Positions 21,561 through 28,840 of a stretch of 47,914 bases of DNA are shown here, piece after piece. Location of the stretch: contig JAHFJG010000009.1 in the NCBI GenBank assembly GCA_023246005.1, forward strand, positions 1 through 47,914. Reading direction: 5' to 3'. This DNA is from Candidatus Doudnabacteria bacterium (GTDB lineage Bacteria; Patescibacteriota; Doudnabacteria; UBA920; O2-02-FULL-48-8). The first letter of the stretch is position 1; each line of letters starts with the position of its first letter. The notes under the pieces were generated by a model. It saw nothing but the letters and a program-made list of their open reading frames with translations. It had not been told where the DNA came from and searched no databases. A program made the position numbers and the translations under genes.

Positions 21561-22012
21561 TTATTTTTGGGCAAATTGTTTAAAACGCCAAAAGCATCTT
21601 TAACTGAATTTTGATAATCAAGCGTCTGACCTGTAGCAACCGAAATAATAAAATTCAACAATAAAAAAGACGCCATAACTAAAAAAAATCCAATTATCGC
21701 ATGCGTTAAAGCTGATTTAGCTTTAGTAATTGCCTCTTCATTTCCAGCGGCATTGATCATTTCCCATCCGGCCCAAACAATAAAAAACAAAGCCACTAAC
21801 CAAGCCCAGGCTAATAAATAATTTATTATGTTTACTACCACTTCTACCAAATCATGAATACTGCATTGATTGGCCGCAATTTCTTCAGGAGTTGGGTTGG
21901 GTCCTAAACCAGCGCTGCTGCCGCATTTAACAAGACCTGCCTGCGCTATATTAACTGATACAAATAGCAATAAACATGAAATAATAAATATTATTTTTAA
22001 TTTTAGTTTCAT
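21557..22012 (-). CDS. T4SS pilin-like protein, first gene of the array
   Basis: 151 aa. Signal segment to AQA, a Cys-containing mature N-terminus (KCGSSAG...NQCSIHD), then the loop GWEMINAAGNEEAITKAKSA between hydrophobic helices. It is the most divergent member (GWEMINAAGN in place of GFRYITSAGN). It overlaps the double pilin gene by 4 bp, so both are translated together. Confidence 0.82.
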   Translation of the reverse strand: MKLKLKIIFIISCLLLFVSVNIAQAGLVKCGSSAGLGPNPTPEEIAANQCSIHDLVEVVVNIINYLLAWAWLVALFFIVWAGWEMINAAGNEEAITKAKSALTHAIIGFFLVMASFLLLNFIISVATGQTLDYQNSVKDAFGVLNNLPKNK

Positions 22013-22051
22013 CGAATTTTAAATCAAAAGTGAATATACTATACCACAAAT

Positions 22052-23365
22052 CTACCGTTGCTGCAAATTAAGATTAATCTGCTGAACTGCATTGCGCAAT
22101 GCGTCATCAGGGCTGAAATTATGCAAGACCACATCATCAATCATCTTGGTAAACACGCCTTCAAACAAGTTAGCGTCTTTTTTATACACACTGCGCGCAG
22201 TCAGAGCGCTTTCGGCAAATGAACCAATCTGCGTATCTGATGCTTGATCTGGCAACATATCTTTCCTGGAAGCCACAAGCTTGTGTTTGGCATAATATTT
22301 GGTAAGCTCCGGTTTGCTGCTGATAAAGTTTAAAAAATCCCAAGCCGCGGCAGGGCTTTTGGAAGATTTAGAGACAGCTTCCCCCCAATAATTGGCAAAA
22401 TTGACTTTAGTCGTCTGTTCGCTGATTTGGGGCGCGGCTGCTACTCCCCAATTCAAATTCGGGGCTTTACTGCTAATCACAGGTGCGGTATAAGCATAGT
22501 TTAATATCATGGCGACTTTGCCTTGAGTAAATGCATCAATGCTGGCATCGGACTTGGAATTCCAAGTGTAGGAAGTTTTGGCCGGATCAGTAAATTGGGT
22601 ATAAAAAGTTAGAGCCGTGGAGCCGGGATTAAATGATTGGTTAGTAGTCGGATCATTCTGTGTCTGGTCAAACACTGCGGTATTCAAATCATTGGAATAA
22701 AACTTAGTGCCATTTTGCAGCATTAAAAGACTGATAATATCTACAGCTCTGTTAACATTATTGGAAGTACCCAGAGCCACGCCTGAACGAGCAAACTTAC
22801 CAGGATTTGATACTTTGGTAATTTTTTGAACATCACTGACTAGTTCTGGCCAAGTGGTCGGCGGTTGGGCGATACCTGCTGAATTTAAAAGGTCTTTATT
22901 ATAATAAAGACCTAAAACATCAACTGATACAGGAATAGCATAAATTTTATTATTATTGACAAAATCTGAAGTCGCTACGTCCACAAAAGTCTGCTGATAA
23001 GTTCGGAGACTCATAAGAGTATCTGGGATTGGAAACATCTTGTCAGAGTGTTTGGCCAGCCAATCATTGTGAATAGTGAAGATATCAGGACCGGTTCCTG
23101 CGGCAATGGCATTAACCAGATCCTGTTCATAAGTCGTCACGTCTTTTTTCACAAAGTTAATCGTGACGTTTTTGTGAATCTTTTGATAGTCGTTAATTAG
23201 ATCCTGGACATTTTCAGAATCTTCAAATGTTTTCCACCAAATAAGCGTTACCCTGCCATTATTGCCAGATTTGGGTGATGTGCCGGACGAAAAAAATAAA
23301 ACTCCAGCCAAAATTAGAAGCAGAACTATTACACCACCGATAATATAATATTTTTTGTTTTCCAT
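22052..23365 (-). CDS. Extracellular solute-binding protein (sugar ABC type)
   Basis: 437 aa, family 1 substrate-binding protein (maltose/sugar type). The N-terminal hydrophobic anchor (YYIIGGVIVLLLILAGVLFF) has no lipobox Cys, so it is probably membrane-anchored. Then VTLIWWKTFEDSENVQDLINDY, GTGPDIFTIHNDWLA and AAAWDFLNFISSKPELTKYY follow family landmarks. No permease or ATPase genes are adjacent; its position between pilins and galU gives no clear pathway. The substrate is unknown. Confidence 0.88.
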   Translation of the reverse strand: MENKKYYIIGGVIVLLLILAGVLFFSSGTSPKSGNNGRVTLIWWKTFEDSENVQDLINDYQKIHKNVTINFVKKDVTTYEQDLVNAIAAGTGPDIFTIHNDWLAKHSDKMFPIPDTLMSLRTYQQTFVDVATSDFVNNNKIYAIPVSVDVLGLYYNKDLLNSAGIAQPPTTWPELVSDVQKITKVSNPGKFARSGVALGTSNNVNRAVDIISLLMLQNGTKFYSNDLNTAVFDQTQNDPTTNQSFNPGSTALTFYTQFTDPAKTSYTWNSKSDASIDAFTQGKVAMILNYAYTAPVISSKAPNLNWGVAAAPQISEQTTKVNFANYWGEAVSKSSKSPAAAWDFLNFISSKPELTKYYAKHKLVASRKDMLPDQASDTQIGSFAESALTARSVYKKDANLFEGVFTKMIDDVVLHNFSPDDALRNAVQQINLNLQQR

Positions 23366-23370
23366 TACTT

Positions 23371-24249
23371 TTATTTTACTATATTTTTCAAATATTCGGC
23401 AAATTCTGATTTGAGATCATCATGCTTGAGCCCAAACTCTACTACAGCCTTAAGATACTCTAGCTTATTGCCGCAGTCATAGTATTTTGCATTCTTAAGT
23501 TCCAAAGCGAAAACATCCCTTTTTTTAATCAACCTATCAATCGCTTCTGGCAGCCAAATCTCGCCTCCGCGGCTAGGCGGCATGGTTTCTAAAATTTTAA
23601 AAATATCCGGAGTCAACAAATAATTTCCGTGCGTGGCGAGATTAGAGGGAGCTTTCCCAGTCTCGGGCTTTTCTACAATCCTGTTAATTTTATAAACATT
23701 ATCTTTAACAGCCGTCACGTCCGCAATTCCATAGCGACTAACTTCAGCCTCGCCCACGCGAACTCCCGCGATCATTGGTCCTTGATATTGCTCATAAGCT
23801 TGAATCAGTTGTTTAACGGCAGATGGCTGGGCATGAAAGAACTCATCACCCCACATCACGATAAACGGTTCGTCTCCCACCACGTCTTTGGCCATCAGTA
23901 CGGCATGTCCATTACCTAAAGCTTCTTTTTGCCGGACATAGACAAAATTGGCCAATTCCGAAATTTTTCTGACTGCTTCAAGTTCTTCTTTTTTGTTGGC
24001 TTGAGCCAGATGAGCTTCTAATTCAAAATGTCGATCGAAATGATCTTCAATCGCTCGTTTATGCCAACCAGTAACTATAATAATTTGTTCAATTCCGGCT
24101 TCAACTGCTTGCTCCACGACATATTGTATCACTGGCTTATCAACGATCGGTAGCATCTCCTTGGGTTGGGCTTTCGTGGCTGGCAAAAATCTCGTGCCGA
24201 ATCCGGCTGCTGGAATTACTGCTTTACGAACTTTTTTGAGTGTAGACAT
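23371..24249 (-). CDS. galU: UTP-glucose-1-phosphate uridylyltransferase
   Basis: Forms UDP-glucose from UTP and glucose-1-phosphate; cytosolic, 292 aa, full length. The nucleotidyl-transfer signature KAVIPAAGFGTRFLPATKAQPKEML, with the Gly-rich loop and Lys, is at residues 8-35. The metal/nucleotide Asp lies in FIVMWGDEFF, and VEKPETGKAPSNLATHGNY is the sugar-phosphate region. UDP-glucose could supply the glycosyltransferase at 46.5 kb (inference). It lies downstream of comM by 12 bp. Confidence 0.95.
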   Translation of the reverse strand: MSTLKKVRKAVIPAAGFGTRFLPATKAQPKEMLPIVDKPVIQYVVEQAVEAGIEQIIIVTGWHKRAIEDHFDRHFELEAHLAQANKKEELEAVRKISELANFVYVRQKEALGNGHAVLMAKDVVGDEPFIVMWGDEFFHAQPSAVKQLIQAYEQYQGPMIAGVRVGEAEVSRYGIADVTAVKDNVYKINRIVEKPETGKAPSNLATHGNYLLTPDIFKILETMPPSRGGEIWLPEAIDRLIKKRDVFALELKNAKYYDCGNKLEYLKAVVEFGLKHDDLKSEFAEYLKNIVK

Positions 24250-24261
24250 AGCCCATATATT

Positions 24262-25782
24262 CTACTCTACTTTCGGTCTGTATTGCAACGCTTCGGCTAA
24301 ATGATTAATGGCTATGTCTGGAATTCCTTCAAGATCAGCAATGGTCCTGGCTAACTTTAAAATCCGATGATAAGATCGAGCGGATAAATACATTTTTACC
24401 ACAGCAGTTTTCATAAAATTTTGCTCATCGCTGCCAAGCTGGCAAAATTCTTTAATCTCTTTAATGCCCATTTCAGAATTAGTTTTTATTCCTTTTAAAT
24501 TCGTAAATCTTTCGGTTTGAATGTCCCTGGCTTTCTGGACTCTAACCTGAATATTTTCTGAAGATTCTCCGGGTGATTCTGAAGATAATTTTTCATATTC
24601 CAAACGGCCGACCTCGACATGCAAATCAATGCGATCGAGCAATGGCCCTGAAATCTTTTTTTGATACTTCATGATTTGACCAGGAGTACAAATACAGCTT
24701 TTGGTTGGATCTGAATAATAGCCGCAGGGACAAGGGTTCTGAGCTGCAACCAAAGTAAACTGGGCTGGAAATGTGGCTGTGGAATGCACACGCGCAACTG
24801 TCACAATACCATCTTCCAAGGGCTGTCTTAGATTCTCAAGTACCGATCGGGAGAATTCCGGAAATTCATCCAAGAACAAAACACCTCGATGGGCCAGAGA
24901 AATTTCACCTGGTTTCGGGTTGCTTCCTCCCCCGACTAAAGCAATTCCAGAGGTTGTGTGGTGCGGACTCCGAAAAGGTCTGGCTGTAACTAAAGTTTTA
25001 TTTATGTTCAATAACCCTGCTACACTATAAACTTTCGTAATTTCTAAAACCTCATCTGCAGTCAGTTTAGGCAAAATTGAAGGCAAGGCTTTGGCGAGCA
25101 ATGTTTTGCCAGTGCCAGGAGGACCAGACAAAAGTAAATTATGTCCTCCAGAAGCTGCGATTTCAAGCGCGCGTTTGGCTGCCTCTTGGCCTTTGATCAG
25201 CTGCATATCAAAGACCGTTTCAGGCGTTTGTAAAATTCTATTCCAATCAGCAGATTCAACCATTTCAACTTTAATCAAGCCTTGTAAATAACCTATAACT
25301 TCATACAAACTTTTAACAGGGATAATTTCTATGCCAGTAACCAAGCTCGCTTCCTTGGTGTTGCCTTTGGGTATAAACACTTGTTTAAATCCCCGCTCCT
25401 TAGCCATGAGCAAAATTGACAAAACGCCAGAAACTGTCCTTAGATTTCCATCTAAGGCTAATTCTCCAACAAACAATTTATCTTTTGGTTCAAAAAATAT
25501 CTGACCGGAATTATGTAAAATAGATAACGCAATTGGCAAATCATAGTATGTCCCATTTTTAGGCAAGTCAGCAGGCGCTAGATTTACAGCAATGTGGGTG
25601 GGTGGAAAGATAGCACTGGAATTTCTGATTGCTGACTTGACTCGTTCTTTCGCTTCTTGGACAGCTGCGTCTGGCAAACCGACAATAATAGTTTTGGGCA
25701 AACCTCCTGAAATATCAACTTCGACCTCGATGAGTGCGGCATTCAAACCTATTAGAGACGCGGAATAAATTTTTGCGGGCAT
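24262..25782 (-). CDS. comM: ComM/YifB Mg-chelatase-like AAA+ ATPase
   Basis: 506 aa. An N-terminal Lon-protease-like domain (MPAKIYSASLIGLNAALIEV) precedes an AAA+ domain with GPPGTGKTLLAKALP (Walker A), LFLDEFPEFSR (Walker B) and the CPCGYYSDPTKSCICTPGQ cysteine region. ComM is a branch-migration helicase for natural transformation in characterised bacteria. The open frame reaches 25809, but codons 1-9 (MAREVDILG) are the end of an R1 element; the real start is the next ATG, inside the TATG target duplication. So comM now begins immediately behind an inserted GIY-YIG element. Confidence 0.93.
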   Translation of the reverse strand: MPAKIYSASLIGLNAALIEVEVDISGGLPKTIIVGLPDAAVQEAKERVKSAIRNSSAIFPPTHIAVNLAPADLPKNGTYYDLPIALSILHNSGQIFFEPKDKLFVGELALDGNLRTVSGVLSILLMAKERGFKQVFIPKGNTKEASLVTGIEIIPVKSLYEVIGYLQGLIKVEMVESADWNRILQTPETVFDMQLIKGQEAAKRALEIAASGGHNLLLSGPPGTGKTLLAKALPSILPKLTADEVLEITKVYSVAGLLNINKTLVTARPFRSPHHTTSGIALVGGGSNPKPGEISLAHRGVLFLDEFPEFSRSVLENLRQPLEDGIVTVARVHSTATFPAQFTLVAAQNPCPCGYYSDPTKSCICTPGQIMKYQKKISGPLLDRIDLHVEVGRLEYEKLSSESPGESSENIQVRVQKARDIQTERFTNLKGIKTNSEMGIKEIKEFCQLGSDEQNFMKTAVVKMYLSARSYHRILKLARTIADLEGIPDIAINHLAEALQYRPKVE

Positions 25783-25783
25783 A

Positions 25784-26092
25784 CCCAGTATATCAACTTC
25801 CCGTGCCAAACGCCGATTGGCGTTGGTACTCTAATAATCTTAGTCCGGTAAATCTTCTGCCTTGGGTTGTTTTAAGATACTTCTCACGGCGTTTGGCATC
25901 TTTCTCTGATAAACAAGCTTCATAGTAAATAAGCTTAAAAGGCAGTCTAAACTTGGAGGAAAAGTTATAGCCATGCTCGTGTTCTTTTATTCGTCTAGTT
26001 AAATTGTTCGTATGCCCGATGTAGTTCTTACCGTCTGTTAAACTCTCAAGAATGTAGACATAAAAGAACACGTGGGAAGTTGTATTACTGGG
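25784..26092. mobile_element. R1 element copy b (309 bp) carrying a GIY-YIG gene at the comM start
   Basis: Ends CCCAGTATATCAACTTC (25784-25800) and, inverted, CCCAGTAATACAACTTC (26076-26092). It is flanked by a perfect 4-bp duplication CATA (25780-25783 and 26093-26096). Read on the minus strand the duplicated target is TATG: one copy is the comM start codon, the other the start codon of the GIY-YIG ORF. The ORF fills the element and stops inside the left end. Confidence 0.85.
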
Positions 26093-26095
26093 CAT
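25793..26095 (-). CDS. Small GIY-YIG endonuclease-like protein encoded by R1 element b
   Basis: 100 aa. The catalytic domain is FYVYILESLTDGKNYIGHTN with NLTRRIKEHEHG (Arg) and YYEACLSEKDAKRREKYLKT (Glu). The first seven residues (MPSNTTS) are encoded by the right end of the element and the last ones (SAFGTGS) run into the left end, so the element and gene are nearly coextensive. It uses the ATG that the target duplication supplies. An upstream hairpin (26107-26139) leaves little room for its own promoter, so expression may be by read-through. Nuclease activity is inferred from the family. Confidence 0.87.
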   Translation of the reverse strand: MPSNTTSHVFFYVYILESLTDGKNYIGHTNNLTRRIKEHEHGYNFSSKFRLPFKLIYYEACLSEKDAKRREKYLKTTQGRRFTGLRLLEYQRQSAFGTGS

Positions 26096-26106
26096 AAAAA
26101 TCTTTA

Positions 26107-26139
26107 TAATAAAAGCCCCAACTCCTATTGTCAGGGCTT
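26107..26139 (-). terminator. Terminator of the lexA-small-gene-PUR-alpha-like operon
   Basis: AAGCCC...GGGGCTT stem followed on the minus strand by TTTTATTAT. Confidence 0.65.
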
Positions 26140-26143
26140 CTCG

Positions 26144-26374
26144 TTATTTGCTACTTTGTTTGATAAAGCTTACTGCTTCATTTAAAGCTTGATTGAAGTC
26201 GCTGACTTCAGAATCAAAAATATTAATATAGCTTTTCTTTTTCTCATCCCCGTTGATTTCAGACTGTGTAATCTTCAAAAACGGTTTAGTATTTTTTGCA
26301 GACTTGACGTCAAAGAAATAAGTTCGGCGTCCGGCTGTTACTCTGGTTGAGAAAAGTGCTGGTGCAAATTCCAT
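26144..26374 (-). CDS. PUR-alpha-like DUF3276 family protein
   Basis: 76 aa. FSTRVTAGRRTYFFDVKSAKN matches the opening of DUF3276 proteins, bacterial PUR-alpha-like folds that bind single-stranded nucleic acid in studied cases. The rest (FLKITQSE...FNQALNEAVSFI) completes one PUR repeat. Third gene after lexA, 3 bp downstream of the preceding gene. Confidence 0.82.
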   Translation of the reverse strand: MEFAPALFSTRVTAGRRTYFFDVKSAKNTKPFLKITQSEINGDEKKKSYINIFDSEVSDFNQALNEAVSFIKQSSK

Positions 26375-26377
26375 ATT

Positions 26378-26581
26378 TTACCTCGTCCTACCTGCCGACC
26401 AGGCAGGCATTAATAATCCATTGAATCTGGCATTGACAATCAGCGGGACTCCGGACAGGCTGGCAACCTCACGGGCAATTGATTGCAACTTGCAATTATG
26501 GTGAACATTATTCGCACAATGTGCGCACAAATTTTTCAATTGACTGATGATGGTATGCTTTTGTTTTTCAAATTCGCTCAT
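26378..26581 (-). CDS. Small Cys/His-rich protein with a repeat-derived tail
   Basis: 67 aa. A possible metal site CAHCANNVHHNC sits in the first half. The last ten residues (MPAWSAGRTR) are encoded by an R4 palindrome (26389-26410), so the natural end may have been lost or replaced. One base separates it from the lexA stop, so it is cotranscribed with lexA and the PUR-alpha-like gene. No recognised family. Confidence 0.6.
   Translation of the reverse strand: MSEFEKQKHTIISQLKNLCAHCANNVHHNCKLQSIAREVASLSGVPLIVNARFNGLLMPAWSAGRTR
26389..26410. repeat. R4 palindrome at the end of the small Cys/His gene
   Basis: TACCTGCCGACCAGGCAGGCA; forms the C-terminal codons of the gene at 26378-26581. Confidence 0.65.
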
Positions 26582-26582
26582 A

Positions 26583-27227
26583 TTACTCTAATCTTCTAAT
26601 TACTCCGATTACTTTACCCTGAATCGACCATTCATTTTCAGGGTAGATATTTGGATAATCCTTATTCTCGGCTTTCAAATAAAATTTATTGTCTTTTCCG
26701 CCAGAGGCGGATCCGCCTCCGGCGGATTTCACTAAACGCTTAACCGTAGCTTCATCTTCAAGCAATGCTACCACTATATCGTTGATATCTGCAATCTTTT
26801 GTTGCTTCACAATCACCAGATCCCCATTCAAGATTCCTGCATCCTTCATACTCATGCCTTGGACTTTTAGGAGAAAAACATCTTTGCGGCCTCGAATCAA
26901 ACTGGTTGGTAGATTCAGCCAATCTTCAATCTGTTCTTCAGCTAGCATGGGAAGTCCTGCTGTGATTCGGCCAAGTAATGGAACACTAATCAATCCTCGT
27001 CCTACAGGTTCACCTTCTGGATTTAAGACTTCAATGCCTCGAGCCTTACTTGATCTGCGGATGTAACCTTTAGTTTCCAAAACCCGGAGTAATTTTGCCA
27101 CAGCGTTTTTAGATTTAACTCTAAGGCCTTTGGCGATTTCTGAAATTGAAGGTGGAAGCCCTTTTTTTTGGATTTCATCAGTTAATAGTTCTAATAATTG
27201 TTTTTGCTTGGACGTTAGTTCATTCAT
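26583..27227 (-). CDS. lexA: LexA SOS repressor
   Basis: 214 aa. An N-terminal winged helix (MNELTSKQKQLLELL...SISEIAKGLRVKSKNAVAKLL) precedes an S24 autoprotease domain with cleavage site Ala-Gly in RITAGLPML, catalytic Ser in QGMSMKDAGI and Lys in ATVKRLV. Between these, GGGSASGGK is an in-frame R4 insertion in a loop. The open frame starts at 27305, but those 26 codons come from a hairpin leader and are not conserved, so I start at 27227. A leaderless longer form cannot be excluded. With recA nearby this supports a working SOS response. Confidence 0.92.
   Translation of the reverse strand: MNELTSKQKQLLELLTDEIQKKGLPPSISEIAKGLRVKSKNAVAKLLRVLETKGYIRRSSKARGIEVLNPEGEPVGRGLISVPLLGRITAGLPMLAEEQIEDWLNLPTSLIRGRKDVFLLKVQGMSMKDAGILNGDLVIVKQQKIADINDIVVALLEDEATVKRLVKSAGGGSASGGKDNKFYLKAENKDYPNIYPENEWSIQGKVIGVIRRLE
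26697..26727. repeat. R4 palindrome inserted in lexA
   Basis: The 18 bp GGATCCGCCTCCGGCGGA (26709-26726) are identical to 43027-43044 in nrnA. Read in frame as GGGSASGG. Confidence 0.8.
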
Positions 27228-27242
27228 ATGTTTGGAGGTTTT

Positions 27243-27291
27243 CGAAGGAACTAGTAGATTCGGGGCGGCTCCTAGCTTACCGGTTCCTTCG
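27243..27291 (-). promoter_or_regulatory. Hairpin in the lexA leader
   Basis: CGAAGGAAC (27243-27251) and GTTCCTTCG (27283-27291) pair across 31 bp. It lies between the promoter and the chosen ATG and could modulate lexA translation. Confidence 0.5.
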
Positions 27292-27306
27292 TTTTTACCT
27301 TCCATG

Positions 27307-27340
27307 ATTATATGGTATACGATCGTTCACCTAGTGTCAA
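27307..27340 (-). promoter_or_regulatory. lexA promoter with a candidate SOS operator
   Basis: On the minus strand TTGACA (27335-27340) is followed by GAACGATCGTAT inside the spacer, close to the Gram-positive-type GAAC-N4-GTTC LexA box, and by TACCAT or TATAAT as -10. The second half-site is imperfect. Confidence 0.5.
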
Positions 27341-27382
27341 GAAGCTTAATTTATTAGCAAAATTAAAAAGCCTTTCGACTTT

Positions 27383-27412
27383 ATCCCCACACCAAAATTT
27401 TGGTGTGGGGAT
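27383..27412. repeat. R2 solo hairpin, left of prs
   Basis: A perfect 30-bp palindrome with half-site ATCCCCACACCAAAA, two R2 ends face to face. With AAAAAGCCTTTCG before it, it forms a direct repeat with 28626-28679. Confidence 0.75.
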
Positions 27413-27429
27413 TTATCCACAAAAGAAAA

Positions 27430-27457
27430 AAGCCTCACCGCAAGAAACGGCAAAGCT
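27430..27457 (-). terminator. Terminator of prs
   Basis: AGCTTTGCCG...CGGTGAGGCT stem with TTTTTTC on the minus strand, close behind the stop. Confidence 0.8.
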
Positions 27458-27463
27458 AGTGAC

Positions 27464-28507
27464 TTATTGGCCCTCTGGCCAATAAAGAGGTACGCTTTCG
27501 GGCGCGTACAAATCCGTCAGGCTTTGATCGAGCACCGTGCGTTTGATCGCTTCGGCCAACAGGTGCGCCACGGTCAGAACCGTAAACTTGGAGATGTTGG
27601 CAACTTTGTCAGCCACGGGGACACTGTCAGTGATGACGACCCGATGAATCATCGAGTCAGCCAAGAGCTCCACCACGTACATCGGCTTTTGGCCGTTCTT
27701 GTTCAAAACCCCATGTACTACGGCAGAGACCACGAACGCGGCCCCGGCATGCATGAGCGCGTTGGTGTCGCCAATCATAGTCCCGGCTGAAAGTATTTCG
27801 TCGTCGACTGTCAGGCAGCACTTGCCCGACACATCTCCGATCACTCCGTGTACCTCCGATGTCCCGCTATCGTCGGGCCTGCCCTTGTCGATGTAGGCCA
27901 CTGGCAGCCTCAGCCACGTGGGAAAGGTGTGGAATCGTTTTGCGGCGCCACCATCGCCATTCACGAACACCCAGTCTCCGCCGGTCGGATCAATCACTTC
28001 TTTCCGCAACCAGTGGGCCAGCATTGGGCCGGCCGAAACTTCGTCTGCCGCTGGTTCGAAGTAGTGCTTGGTGTGAGTATCGTGAGGGTCAAGAAGCAGT
28101 ACTCTTTTGACTCCGAGAGAGTGAGAAATGATCTTCGCCAGTGTACAAGCCATGGTGGAAATGCGCGGCTTGTTCTTGCGATCTGAACGGGCATACGGAT
28201 AGCACGGGAAGACCAACAGGATGTCCTGGGGGCGAGCATTACGAATCGCGTCGAGCAAGGCAATCAGCTCGACGATGTGGTCGTTCACCGGCGGCACCAT
28301 GGTATGGATCACCACAACGAAGCAGCCGCGAACATTGCTCACTTGGACCTGTAAGTTGTCATTGTCGAACCGAGTCACGGTAACCGAACCATTCAGACCA
28401 TCCCCGGGGATGTTCTCTTTAGGAAGCCGAGCAGCAAGCGAGCCGCTGATCGCGTAGGCCAAGCTTTCTGAGCCGGTCGTCGCAAACAACTTCACCGGAT
28501 AGCTCAT
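27464..28507 (-). CDS. prs: Divergent ribose-phosphate pyrophosphokinase (PRPP synthetase)
   Basis: Makes PRPP from ribose-5-phosphate and ATP for nucleotide synthesis. 347 aa, against about 310-320 in usual bacterial Prs. Recognisable elements: NVRGCFVVVI, YARSDRKNKPR (ATP loop), DPHDTHTKHYF (in place of the DLHAxQIQGFF motif, His kept), NGDGGAAKR, IDKGRPDDSG and the PRPP loop VDDEILSAGTM. The ATG at 28507 with GGAG 6 nt upstream is preferred over a TTG at 28519. Codons are clearly more GC-rich than in neighbours, and the gene lies between near-identical direct repeats, which suggests acquisition. Confidence 0.88.
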   Translation of the reverse strand: MSYPVKLFATTGSESLAYAISGSLAARLPKENIPGDGLNGSVTVTRFDNDNLQVQVSNVRGCFVVVIHTMVPPVNDHIVELIALLDAIRNARPQDILLVFPCYPYARSDRKNKPRISTMACTLAKIISHSLGVKRVLLLDPHDTHTKHYFEPAADEVSAGPMLAHWLRKEVIDPTGGDWVFVNGDGGAAKRFHTFPTWLRLPVAYIDKGRPDDSGTSEVHGVIGDVSGKCCLTVDDEILSAGTMIGDTNALMHAGAAFVVSAVVHGVLNKNGQKPMYVVELLADSMIHRVVITDSVPVADKVANISKFTVLTVAHLLAEAIKRTVLDQSLTDLYAPESVPLYWPEGQ

Positions 28508-28643
28508 CTCTTTCTCCAATCAAGAAAGCCCTGTGTTTGTTCAAAATTCATCTGCCTCTTTATAGTTCGAAAAGGACATCTGTCTTAACTCTAACCTAAC
28601 ATAAGTAAAAAACCTAAGCAAAACAAAAAAGCCTTTCGGCTTT

Positions 28644-28672
28644 ATCTCCACACCAAATTTTGGTGTGGGGAT
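28644..28672. repeat. R2 solo hairpin, right of prs
   Basis: ATCTCCACACCAAA/TTTTGGTGTGGGGAT; with its flanks it is the second copy of the about 54-bp direct repeat around prs. Confidence 0.75.
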
Positions 28673-28701
28673 TTATCCCCAATTGGTGCGCGCACTAGCT
28701 T

Positions 28702-28729
28702 GTCCGCCGAAGCTTTAGCGAAGGCGGAG
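28702..28729. repeat. R4-type palindrome near tRNA-Ile
   Basis: TCCGCCGAAGCTTTAGCGAA followed by GGCGGA; 6-bp GC arms around an AT-richer centre. Confidence 0.5.
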
Positions 28730-28739
28730 ATTCAGATTC

Positions 28740-28816
28740 TGGTGGGCCAGGATGGACTCGAACCATCGACCGCGACTTTATAAGTGTCGTGCTCTAACCA
28801 GCTGAGCTACTGGCCC
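28740..28816 (-). tRNA. tRNA-Ile(UAU)
   Basis: Acceptor GGGCCAG/CTGGCCC, D arm GCTC-AGCTGGTTA-GAGC, anticodon arm CGACA-CTTATAA-AGTCG (anticodon UAU, with an A-A mismatch at 31-39), T arm GATGG-TTCGAGT-CCATC, and CCA encoded at 28740-28742. It reads AUA directly, without a lysidine-modified CAU anticodon. Confidence 0.9.
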
Positions 28817-28840
28817 TAAACTTCTTTAGATTATAACATT

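Larger units (their letters stand above)
28520..28739. other. Intergenic region upstream of prs
   Basis: Holds a TATAAA box on the minus strand near 28560-28565 with only a weak -35, an AAAGCC-TTTC-GGCTTT terminator-like hairpin (28628-28642), an R2 solo hairpin and an R4-type palindrome. No gene. Confidence 0.5.

Noticed and set aside
27467-28186. Plus-strand frames opposite prs
   Set aside because: Antisense shadows of a GC-rich gene with clear PRPP synthetase motifs and its own terminator.
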